A stretch of 64,000 bases of DNA, taken from NCBI RefSeq assembly GCF_000417875.1, contig NW_006920878.1, forward strand, positions 739,880-803,879, in the 5' to 3' direction. Below, piece by piece: positions 12,046 to 21,320 of the stretch. The stretch is from Pseudozyma flocculosa PF-1. Lineage: Eukaryota > Basidiomycota > Ustilaginomycetes > Ustilaginales > Ustilaginaceae. The translations under genes were made by a program, and so were the position numbers. Position 1 is the stretch's first letter. Each line of letters starts with the position of its first letter. The notes beneath the pieces were generated by a model. The model was not told where the DNA came from and made no database searches. It saw only the letters and a list, made by a program, of their open reading frames with translations.

Positions 12046-15000
12046 ATGGCGATGCCTTCTGCGTCGTCGACGTCGACGTCTTCACTGGCCGCCGCCTTCT
12101 TGCCGGTCAATCACACCTCTACTGCCGGCACGGCGCCCTCACCCTTGCTCACCGACACTGACATCGGCGACGCGACCACTGCTCGACCTGACCAACATCA
12201 ACAACATCTTCACACGTATCCCGACCAACACCAATACCACCACCACCATCACCACCAACCCCCACAACAACACCAAATGCCACCACAGGCGCTCCCACAT
12301 CATCAGCATCAGTCCCAACCCCCGGTTCAGCAGCAGCGACAGCAGCAGCGTGACCTTCCAGGCCAGGCCCAGGCTGGGTTTTCATACGCGTCTGGAGCCT
12401 CTTACCAGCCTGCTCAGCACTTGGTCGGCCATTGCGCCTCTCAGCACCACCAGGAGGCATCGTTGCAGCAACAACGCACGGAGCATATTCTAGCTTCGCA
12501 GCCGCAGCCGCAAGTGCTGCCCCAGCAGCCATCGCATCTTCCGCTGCACTCGCAGCAATTGGCAGCACAACATCCACCGCAGCTGCAACCGCTGCCTCAG
12601 CACCTCTACGGCCATCAGGACCCCTCGTTCCGCCTCTCCCTACCGCCGCGACAGTTCATCGATCCTGGGCCCAGCGACTTTCAGCCGCTCCAGCAGAGTT
12701 TCGCTGGCGTGCAGCTGTTCGAGGCAAAAGGGCGACTGCCGATCCAACGCGCGCACAGCCTGAACAGCCTGTCTCAACCTTTCGCGGACAGCCAGGCGAC
12801 CCAGCCACTTGGATATCCGGAAGCGTACGCGCAGTTCTCCAGCGACTTTGCCAGCTGCTCCTCCGTCGGGGACTTTAGCGGCTTCGCATCCGCATCATCG
12901 TCTTCCTTGGTCCGCTACGCCTCGTTCGACATGGCTTCGGCTTCCCTCGGCGGCATGTCGAGCGGCAGTGCCAGCAGCGGCGCTGCGGCCGGTCCGAGCA
13001 GGGGCTCGGTTGCCGCAGAGCAGGCCAATATCGATCAGCTCCTTGCCATGTCCAAGGCCCAGGCCGAAGTGGCCGGCGACGCAAACATGTTTGCCTGCCC
13101 GCATTGCGAAAAGACCTACACGGGTAGGCACGCGCGCAGCATCTGGAGGCGACACCTGCAGGACAAGCACAACATTCCGCTCAGCATCCAACCGCGAAGG
13201 ACTCGATGGGACGGAGACGCCAATCGTCCCAAGAATGCCGAGGAGAGGAGAGCGCGCATGCTCGAGAGCAAGAGGCGCTGGGCAAGGAAAAAGCGGCAGC
13301 AGGAGAAGATGGGCCTGAACAAGGGTTCCGCGGGTGACGACGGGGCCGGGGATGTTAGCTTCGACGACGGCGCCGACGCGGACATCTCGACGCTGAATGC
13401 CGGCGACGATTCGGCGACGATCGAGCGCGGAGCGGACAAGGAGAACCTCTCGCCCGCTCAGCCTGGCGGTGCGCTGCACGGAGGTGCGCTGCTCGATACC
13501 CAGCCCAAGCTGGCTCACGCGAAATGGCCTAGTCCAAGTCGCAGGGTGAGTGAGCCCAACCCCTTCTTCGCCCCTGAGGCGTCGGGCCTGCACCATTACG
13601 AGCTCTACGGGGCCCACGGAGCGGCGACAGCGGCGGGCCAGCGGTCTGGGCCGGGTGACGCGTCGACGACGCCGCTGAACCGTAGCGTGAACCTCTACCC
13701 GACGCCGCCTTCCTCGGGTGCTCCCCACCAGGCGCCGGCTACCGGCTTTCCGGGCATTCATCTCTACTCGTCCTCGCCCATGCGAAAGGCCATGTCGGCC
13801 TCGACGTCCTCCAATGCCAAAGGGCGGCGGGCTCCGTCGGCACTGCCCCTCATGTCGCCGCCCGCCTCTGACGAGCGTTCGACCGCGCTCGCATATCAGC
13901 AGCGGATGCGCAACTCGGCCACGGCGGGGGCAATTGCCAGTCACGAAGGCCTCCAGGCGCCCGTTGAAGGATACCTGGCTCCAGCCGACGGTGCAGTCGC
14001 CAGCGGCATGGGCCGCGGATCGACCGACAGCGTGGCCGCCACATCCGTGGCCACCCCGACGTCGGCCACTTTCCCGGGTATGCCAATCGACTTGGCTCCG
14101 AGGATGCAGACGCAGGGTGCGGTCCCCGGTCGCAAGACTGACCAACAGGAGGCTGCCATCCAGCTGCTCGCTCTGCGCTCGAACAGCAACAGTCCATCGG
14201 ACAGCAACACCCAGGGATCTCGGAAGCGTCGTCATGCCAGCATGGACCAGCCGTGGGACACGCCGAGCAAGACGCGCACGTCGTCTACCAACGCCGAGCG
14301 CCTAACCAGGCCCAGTCCGAGTCCGAGGTCCAGGTCGTCGACCAACGTTCTTGCAGCGAGGACCGACTTTTTGGACGACGCGCCAAGCGCTGCGAGAAGG
14401 CGCAGCGAGCCCCGCGACACCCCTTCCAAGGCGACGCTTCTCCACGCGCCCTCGATGGACCGCTCCACGACGTTGCAGCATCCAGCAGACGGCAGCCCGG
14501 CCCCGGCTCCCAGGACTCAACCGCTTGCCATGGTCGGGGGCAGTGGCGGCGGCGTCGGCCTGGCTTCGTCCTCTGCTGCACTGCTAAGCCTCGCGACGCC
14601 CGGACCGCCGACACGAGCCGCGAGCAACCCCTTTTCGCTCAACAAGCACAAGATTTCCCCCTTCGAGGGCAAGCGCAGGCTCAGCTTCACGTCCAAGGAC
14701 AAGCTCTATGACGCGTTCGGCGGCGAGCTGGGCATGTCAACCGTGGCGTCGCCCATCCACGTTGGCGGGCCGCTCAGCCTGCCCGCGCTGGGCCCCGGCG
14801 GCATCGCCATGGAGAAGAGCACGTCGGCCCAGTCGGCGGCGTCCGACACCAGCATGCTTGGTCCCAAGCTGCCGCCCTTGGTCAGCACGCCCATCCGGCC
14901 CGGCGACAGCCTGAGCGCGGTCCGCGGAACGGCCAGGGCCATGTACGAGGATGACGTCGACCCGCTTCCGGCCCAGCAACACCAGCCTTCGCACCTGCAG

Positions 15001-15600
15001 CACGGCGGAGGACGCGGCAAGCTGGGCCGCGACATCCTGCCGCCTCCCATGTCGACCTCGAAGCGAGCCGCCGTCGTCTCGACGCCCTTCTCCAAACCTC
15101 CCGCGGCGTCGGGTCTGTCGGTGCTGCGATTGGGAGCCTCGGCGCTCAAGTCGACCGCGCCGGGCACGCTGAGCCGTCCGACGCCATCCAAGTTCGGGGG
15201 CGACCAGTTCTCGTCGCCGCAGCACCTCAACCTCACCGAGTCGCTTGGCCTGGCGCCCCACTCGATCTCGCGCACCTCGTACGCCTCTTTGTACGGTGGC
15301 TCGCTGGGCCTGACGCCGAGCATCTCGGCTCTGGGCGGCTTGACGCCTGGCCTGACTGGCTTCCACACGCCGTTCGGAGCTTGGCCCGAGAGCGCACGCA
15401 AGGGCTTGGTCGCCGACGACGACGACGACGATGACGACCTCGAGAACAAGCCCAGCGGCGACCCATCCGGCTTGGACGGCAAGGGCAGGCGCGTCGCCCG
15501 CGGGCTCGGCAACGACGAGACCCCGAGCAAGCCCAGCAACCCCCAGCGCCGCAAGCTCCAGCCCCTCAGCCTCAGCTTCGCCAGCAACATCGATGGCTGA
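12046..15600 (+). CDS. C2H2 zinc-finger protein, putative cell-cycle-linked regulator
   Basis: Single exon, 1,184 residues. The N-terminus is Gln/His-rich, a common activator-type composition. Around residues 350-375 is one zinc finger of form C-x2-C-x15-H-x4-H (CPHCEKTY...HLQDKH), longer in the loop than a classical finger, followed by QPRRTRWD and a basic stretch (SKRRWARKKRQQEK) that can serve as a nuclear localisation signal. The rest is Ser/Pro/Thr-rich and disordered. There is a KEN sequence at residues 465-467 and four TPSK motifs near residues 739, 792, 1046 and 1159, matching the cyclin-dependent kinase consensus S/T-P-x-K/R. A short Asp run precedes the C-terminus. I recognise no named orthologue; a nuclear DNA-binding role is inferred from finger and basic region. 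The start at 12046 has a reasonable context (CCCAATGG). Confidence 0.85.
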   Translation: MAMPSASSTSTSSLAAAFLPVNHTSTAGTAPSPLLTDTDIGDATTARPDQHQQHLHTYPDQHQYHHHHHHQPPQQHQMPPQALPHHQHQSQPPVQQQRQQQRDLPGQAQAGFSYASGASYQPAQHLVGHCASQHHQEASLQQQRTEHILASQPQPQVLPQQPSHLPLHSQQLAAQHPPQLQPLPQHLYGHQDPSFRLSLPPRQFIDPGPSDFQPLQQSFAGVQLFEAKGRLPIQRAHSLNSLSQPFADSQATQPLGYPEAYAQFSSDFASCSSVGDFSGFASASSSSLVRYASFDMASASLGGMSSGSASSGAAAGPSRGSVAAEQANIDQLLAMSKAQAEVAGDANMFACPHCEKTYTGRHARSIWRRHLQDKHNIPLSIQPRRTRWDGDANRPKNAEERRARMLESKRRWARKKRQQEKMGLNKGSAGDDGAGDVSFDDGADADISTLNAGDDSATIERGADKENLSPAQPGGALHGGALLDTQPKLAHAKWPSPSRRVSEPNPFFAPEASGLHHYELYGAHGAATAAGQRSGPGDASTTPLNRSVNLYPTPPSSGAPHQAPATGFPGIHLYSSSPMRKAMSASTSSNAKGRRAPSALPLMSPPASDERSTALAYQQRMRNSATAGAIASHEGLQAPVEGYLAPADGAVASGMGRGSTDSVAATSVATPTSATFPGMPIDLAPRMQTQGAVPGRKTDQQEAAIQLLALRSNSNSPSDSNTQGSRKRRHASMDQPWDTPSKTRTSSTNAERLTRPSPSPRSRSSTNVLAARTDFLDDAPSAARRRSEPRDTPSKATLLHAPSMDRSTTLQHPADGSPAPAPRTQPLAMVGGSGGGVGLASSSAALLSLATPGPPTRAASNPFSLNKHKISPFEGKRRLSFTSKDKLYDAFGGELGMSTVASPIHVGGPLSLPALGPGGIAMEKSTSAQSAASDTSMLGPKLPPLVSTPIRPGDSLSAVRGTARAMYEDDVDPLPAQQHQPSHLQHGGGRGKLGRDILPPPMSTSKRAAVVSTPFSKPPAASGLSVLRLGASALKSTAPGTLSRPTPSKFGGDQFSSPQHLNLTESLGLAPHSISRTSYASLYGGSLGLTPSISALGGLTPGLTGFHTPFGAWPESARKGLVADDDDDDDDLENKPSGDPSGLDGKGRRVARGLGNDETPSKPSNPQRRKLQPLSLSFASNIDG

Positions 15601-16115
15601 GCCGGCCAGCCGGCAACAGCAGATCTCGCCGCTACCGGTCACAAAGACTCGCTTGGCCTGCTGGCCCTCGCCAGCCTGCGATTCGCCTGAAGACGGCCAT
15701 TTGGCCGTCATATATTTTTGCATCTTTCCCCTCCCGCCCGTCCTTGCTACATCTCGACCGCAGCCAACACCATCAGGGCCGCAAGGGGGCGCCCCACGAA
15801 GCCTGTTTCCGTTACCCAACCTTGCCCGTTCCCATCCAATCTCGACCGCCATCATCAAGAGGCGGCCTCGGGACGGAGCCAAGCCAGCCCTCCTCCGTTC
15901 TCCGGCACTCTGCGCCCGGCTCCACCCCTTGCGCCGTTTGATGGCTATCCACACCTGTATACTAGACCCCGATCCCACCCGCCGCCATGGTCAATTTCCG
16001 ACGCTCTCTGATGCGCTGGCAACGGCGACCTGCCTTGCCCTCGCGCTTGCGCTTGCCCTTGCTTCTGGCTCGTGGGCCCCCGTCCCTGTGCGCTGCGCTT
16101 CGGCCCCCTCCGGAG
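15601..16115. other. Convergent 3' intergenic region
   Basis: About 515 bases between two genes that converge. It should hold both terminators. It contains an A/T-richer patch around 15700-15725 (CATATATTTTTGCATC) that may belong to the 3' end signal of the zinc-finger gene. No gene is supported. Confidence 0.5.
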
Positions 16116-17359
16116 CTACAGCTTGGTGAAGGCGCGGATGGCCTTCTCAAAGGCGCGCTGCATTTTGCTCTCGGCGCCTTCGCAGGGCGAGTCGGCGACG
16201 AGCATCGAGTCGGTGTGCGCCCACCGCTGTCCGCCCTCGACCTCTTCCAGGGTGAGGCGGACCGTAAATCGGCGTTGCGGCTGCTGCTGCTGCTGCTGCT
16301 GCGGGGCGGGGCTGGGAGTGGCGGCAACTCGACCGTCATCTCGAGGAGGAAGACGAGGGGACGACGACCTCGCGACGTTTGAGATGGTACTTCCGTCGTC
16401 GTCGTCGTCGTCATCGTCAGAGTTGGGGTCGAGGTCGATGACCGAGGGAGGAGGGGAGCGGGAGGAAACAGAGATGGCGTCGAGAGGTGGATTGCGTTGG
16501 GCTGCACCTTCTTCGCGCTGCTGCGAAGCGGGAGGCGGAGGAGGTGGGGTGACGATGTCGTCCTGCGTCGAACGGAGATCGATTTGTTCACCGCGTCGCT
16601 CCACGACGGCCTCGGCAGCGTCGACGTCGGCGTTGAGGTCGGCGTCCATATCGGCATCGACGTCGATGGTCTCGACACCGACGCGGACACGGTCCACGGG
16701 AACGAGGACGGGCGTGCCGACTGAGTCAGGCCGAACCGGCTGCGACACGCCAGCATCGAGGTGCGCAGTCGGGGCGGGCGTCAAAGTGGCTGCGGCCGGA
16801 GTCCGGGATCGGGTCCGAGCCGAGCGCTTGCCGGTACTGGTGGCCGCCGCCGCCGCCGCCGCCGCTGCCATCGCGCGCTTTCTGCGATGTCGCCATAGCC
16901 AGGCGGGCAGCGACGCCGCCAGCCTCTTCCGATCTTCAACCTTTACCCGAACCTTGTCTTCCTCCTTGATGCCCAGTCCCAGCGTACCATCCCCCTCGGA
17001 TTTGGCGCGTACCGAGGAAAGGTCTGGGAGTGTGGGGGCCTTTGCAGGCTCGCTCTTGACTGCCGACATGGTAGAGCATTCTCGCTTCTGTTTTGGACGA
17101 GGTAAAGAGACTTCTGGGCTCAGAGGGCGCCGGGCAAAGGAGAATGACGGCTCCTTGACCAAACTCACCACCGTGCTGCTCTGGTTGCTCGACAGGCCCG
17201 CGGATACGGCAGCTAGGCCCGTTGAGCTGCAGGTCGAGGGGCCAGTGCGCTGTCGCCACAGTCGCAGATGAGAATAGGGCAGCGGTTGAGCATTCGCCGG
17301 CTCGTGGTGACGGCACAGGCGGACGAACCTCTCACCTTGATCGAGTCCATGATGACCAT
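16116..17359 (-). CDS. Acidic protein of unknown function with SUMO-type motifs
   Basis: I do not recognise a family. The best model has a 24-base first exon (17359-17336, MVIMDSIK) spliced over a GTGAGA/CAG intron to 17087-16116, giving 331 residues. The N-terminal third has sumoylation-type psi-K-x-E sites (VKSE, IKEE, VKVE) and basic stretches. The middle has an Ala run and an acidic repeat region. A SUMO-interacting-like motif, VIDLDPNS, runs straight into eight Asp. After a poly-Gln run the C-terminus ends in an ordered segment (RFTVRLTLEEVEGG...QRAFEKAIRAFTKL) that is the most domain-like part. A TATA box about 150 bases upstream argues against the longer open frame that starts at 17504. 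If the short exon is wrong, translation would begin at 17069 (MSAVKSEP). A nuclear SUMO-connected role is inference. Confidence 0.6.
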
Positions 17360-17510
17360 AATGTGATGTCGAACACGGGAGTGAACGGGCCAAGTGCAAA
17401 GCGACAGGAATGGTGACGATGATGTCGGTGGTGGTGGTGGTGGTGGTCAAAGATGCCGATGGGTAGGAAAAAAAAAGAGGGGGGAAGGAGGCAGGGGCAA
17501 GCACGGCAGC

Positions 17511-17521
17511 TTATATATACG
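17511..17521 (-). promoter_or_regulatory. TATA box of the acidic-protein gene
   Basis: Reads GTATATATAAG on the minus strand, a canonical TATA element in otherwise GC-rich DNA. It lies about 150 bases before the proposed ATG at 17359. It falls upstream of, and so argues against, translation from 17504. Confidence 0.55.
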
Positions 17522-17645
17522 AGGGAGAGGGAGGCGGGGATGCCTGCCCGCCGTCCTCCCCTTTCGACGCTCGAGCTCCTTTGACGTTTCCGCTGCCTGC
17601 CGCTCGGTGCGGAAAGATGTGCTAGGGGCGAAAAGGGCCGCACGC

Positions 17646-20108
17646 TCAATCGATGCCGACCGCCCACACCTCGAGACCCATGCAGTCGAATCGGCCCTCG
17701 CGCTCGTCGTCGGCCGCTTCCGCACGGCGCGGCTTGTCGTCGCAGAGCACCGCATTGTCAAAGGCCGGGCAGCGCGACGAGACGCCCCGCTCGAGCGCGC
17801 CGTCGATCCACAGCCCAAACTTGCCGTTGCCGCCGCCGACCGAGAGAAAGTCGGACTCGGTGAGCACCATGTAGTCGTTCTTGCCAGTCCAACGGAACGT
17901 CTCGACCGCCTTGCCCTTGTGCGAAGAAGACGCCACCGCCTCGTCCTCGCCGCCGCCAATGTCGTCGGCATCGGAACGGCCCGACTTGGCGAGCGCGTCG
18001 AGCTCCGCTCTGGACCGCCTGAAAGTCTTCCAAAGAAAGCACTCGCCGCTGCCGTAATAGTGCTGCTGCGGCCGGAGCTTCTCGTTGACGTAGGCGCCAA
18101 AGACGTTGTCGTTGTCGTCCTTGATCGCGATGACCAGGCCGGCGTCCTGGATCGAGATGCCGCCACCGACGTGCTTGACGCGGGGTTGCTGGCCTCCGCC
18201 CTCGACGCCCATGGCCGCCTTTGTCGCCGCAGATGCGCCGCGCAGCCACCCTTCCGCCTCTTGCACCCCCGCAGACACCTTGCGCGTCGACGAGGGGTCC
18301 AGGCCCTGGGAGACGCGGTGGTAGAGGGTGGCGAGGCTCATGCCATGCTGGTCGAGCGAGTAGAGCAGCTTCCACTGCCTTCCGAGCTGCAGGCGGGGCG
18401 GCAGCGCAGCCTGGATCCGCGCCGCGTGCCAGGGCTCGCACACGCTCTCCGTCTCTGGCCGCCGATCGCTCAGGGTGACCGGGATCGCACGTTTGGCCTG
18501 CTTTGCGTCCAGGGTCCAATGGCCCGTGTTCCACTGGCGGCTGCTCGAGGCGTCGAAGCCGGGAGCGCCGGAGATGGGCATCGATGCCGAATGCGACGGC
18601 GCACGCCTGAGGGTGTTCGGGGCTGTCTGCGTCGGCGGCGAGGCAAACAGGTCGCGCGCCCGCATCGGTCCCGAGCTGGGTGCGGCGCCGAGCGAGGACG
18701 TGGACGAGGCGAGCGGCGAGCGCCTGCTCTCGACGCTTGGGCGACGTTCGGTCGCGCTCAATGGGCTGCTCGTTCGTCGGTCGTCTGAAGCAAACAGCAG
18801 ACCTCCGCCTGGCTTGGCATCGTGCGTCCCCGGCGTGTGGTCGCCTTCCTCGGGAGGGACGATAAAATCGCTGGCACTGGGCAGGTGGCTGACGAGATCA
18901 CCCGAGAGGCCTCGCAGTGAGGTCCACGTCTTGCGGAGGCTGCCAGTCCAGCTGCTGGGCGAGGTGCTTTCTGTAGGCGAGGTGGCCAAGCGCGGGATCG
19001 AGACAGCGGCATGGGCCTCTCCGGCTGGCTGTGTTCTCGTCGTGCCGGACGAGTCAAAGTAGTCTGGTTGGTTGTCAGAGTGCGGGCGCATGGGGCTCGT
19101 ACGGGCGTCGTGGATGTCTTCGAGCTGCGATGGCTCCAGATGGAGCGAGCTGCCTCGTCCCAGAGCCCTCTGCGGAGCCCTCTCGAAGGCGTCGAAGAAG
19201 TCTTCTTCCTCTTTCGGGACGTCTGCAGCTTTGTCCTTTCCATTCTGGCGGTGAGACGCGGCCCTCTTGAGGTTAAGCTTGCGCTCTACCTCTCGCAGGT
19301 CGATGATGGGCGGCGAAGGCGCCCGATGGGCCTCTTGGTGCTTTGCCGCCATGTCAAAGGCGTCGAAGAAGGCATCGTCGGCCGGGTTGTGCGTCGCCGG
19401 AGCTGCTGGCGTGGCGGCCTTAGATGTTGCAGATCCGCCTTGGACCCCTGGCAGCTCGCCTGTATGGGACGCTAGGAACGAGTCCCAATCGTCCCAGTGA
19501 TGGGTCTGCGAGGCGGACGAGGCAGTCCTCTTCGGGCTCGGCCGCGTGAGGCTGGCGCCAACGGACGGGAAGCGCGGCGATAGGGGCGAGAAGTCTTGGA
19601 CCAGATCGCCCGTCTGCCAGTCGTCGTCGGCGGCAGCCGTGGGCGGCGCACTGTGATCGAACATCGCTGACGGCTGTCGATGCGGCTGCTGATGCTGATG
19701 AGCGGTGATGATTGGGTGCGGAGAACGGCGAGCGGATCGGGTGCCGTCCAGGGGCTCGGAGAGGCCGGGATCAAAAGCAGCCGGGGGCGGCGGCGGCGGC
19801 GGCGGCGATGAAGCTGAGCTGGGCCCTGCATCGATGCCTATTGGCGGCATGGTAGAAGCCTCGACAAAGGAACCAAAGCCGTCCGAGGGGACGCGAGCGT
19901 GGCCGCCTCCCTGTGCGAGACAGGCGGTGGAAAGAGGTGGCGGTGGTGACGTGGGTCAGCATGCGGTGCCTCATGCGCCGGCCAAGCGCCGGCCGTGCGC
20001 CGCTCTGAGCCAGCAGCGGACTAGACTCACCCCTGGGCCAGAGATGGAGCCGCCGCCGCCTCCGCGTCGTCGGAGGCCTCCGGAAGCGGGCGACTCGGGC
20101 GAGGCCAT
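17646..20108 (-). CDS. OXR1: TLDc-domain oxidation resistance protein (Oxr1)
   Basis: Member of the Oxr1/TLDc family, linked to oxidative-stress resistance and, in fungi and animals, to control of the vacuolar H+-ATPase. The 734 codons from 19850 to 17646 contain a disordered Ser/Pro-rich N-terminal half and a C-terminal TLDc domain (about the last 300 residues) with LPPRLQLGRQWKLLYSLDQHG at its start, then FGAYVNEKLRP, GSGECFLWK, the glycine-rich GGGNGKFGLWIDG, and a terminal GLEVWAVG. An upstream 78-base exon (20108-20031, MASPESPASGGLRRRGG) joins in frame at a GTGAGT donor to 19859, giving 763 residues. This exon is supported by frame and splice signals only. Ser and Asp insertions enlarge loops of the TLDc domain. 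Confidence 0.9.
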
Positions 20109-21320
20109 ACCGGCTCACGCTGTCATCTGCTTTTTGAGCGGTGTGAGAGCGGCCAGCGAGCTTGCAACGTAGCTGGCGGTGCTGTCGAGGGCAGGGGGAA
20201 GGCAAGCGCGAGTGAAGGCAGGAGGAACAGCGGCGTGGTGTCGGAGGCAAGTTGAAGAGGCGACGACGATGTGACCGCGCGAAGTTGAGCGTTCGAGGGA
20301 GCTCAAGGTCAGGAGTTGAGTGAGTCCAACAGGCCGGCGGCGCCGCACTGGCCAACGCTTCTCGGCCAGGGTCCGCCGGTGGGCGTTTGCTGGCAGCGCG
20401 GCCTGAGTGAGCCACCCAGTTTCGCTCGGCCAAGCCGTCTGCCGAGGAAAAAAGAGACGCAAGAGAGAGACGACCCTGCCCCCACTCCCTCCTCTGGCCG
20501 CACTGACGACGACGTCTCGCCCCGCGTCGTCGCTTCCGGTATCGGCCTCCCGCCAAGCCACATTTGCACTTGGAATGCTCATCGAGCACGCTGCCTTTCC
20601 CTTTTGCCGCCTCGCTCAACGAGGATAACCGATCGCTCTCCGTCCCTGCCTGGCTCTGTTCGCCTCCCGAGAGGCCCACAGGTCTTGCTGCCGATTCACG
20701 GCGACTCCTCCGCACGACCACGGCCCAGCAGACCACGCCACGCGACGGCAGAAGAGAGCAGTAATGAGATGCTGGCCAGCCCCTGGCCGCTCGCGATCTA
20801 ACAGTCTCGCAAAAGGGCGGGCTGGCCGGATGCTGGGACGATGAGAGGTCGTCTCGACAAGAGACGCTTAGTGTACAGATGCTGAACGTGACTAGGTGAC
20901 GCTGTGTGTGGTTTTTTGGGGGCGAAAGGCATGCCTCTTTGCCAAGCTAGGCTCAACGAGAGAGGCAGCCATCGACGATAGACTCAAGGAGCGGAAGCGG
21001 CCGAGTCGATCGGAACGGTGGGCCTCGGGTGCAGATGCAAAGAATGTGGGCGGCCAGGTCCGGCCGAGGGAGAAAGAGTAAGGACGGTGGATCGCCCGCC
21101 AATGTCGAAGGACTCCTGCCTCGCTCCTCGAGCCATGCAACAACGGCAGAGGATGGCTGGGCGCCCGAGGTCGAGGAAGGGCCGCGGAGCGAGGCCAGAC
21201 GAGGGTAGCCAGTGATGCGTCCTGAGCATCAGGGTGGCGAGTTGACGGGGGGGCGCCCGGACTGAGCGTGACGTGGGCGCGATGGAGTGGCTGCTGCCAA
21301 GGTGGGCGCAACCTCGAAGG
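20109..21320. other. Intergenic region upstream of OXR1
   Basis: About 1.2 kb between the OXR1 start and the 3' end of the Rho-GEF gene, both on the minus strand. No gene, repeat or clear promoter motif is supported. Short open frames on both strands have no coherent coding signal. Confidence 0.5.

Noticed and set aside
17070..17504. Extended N-terminus of the acidic protein from ATG 17504
   Set aside because: The TATA box at 17511-17521 is too close, and the segment contains a good donor and acceptor in another phase.
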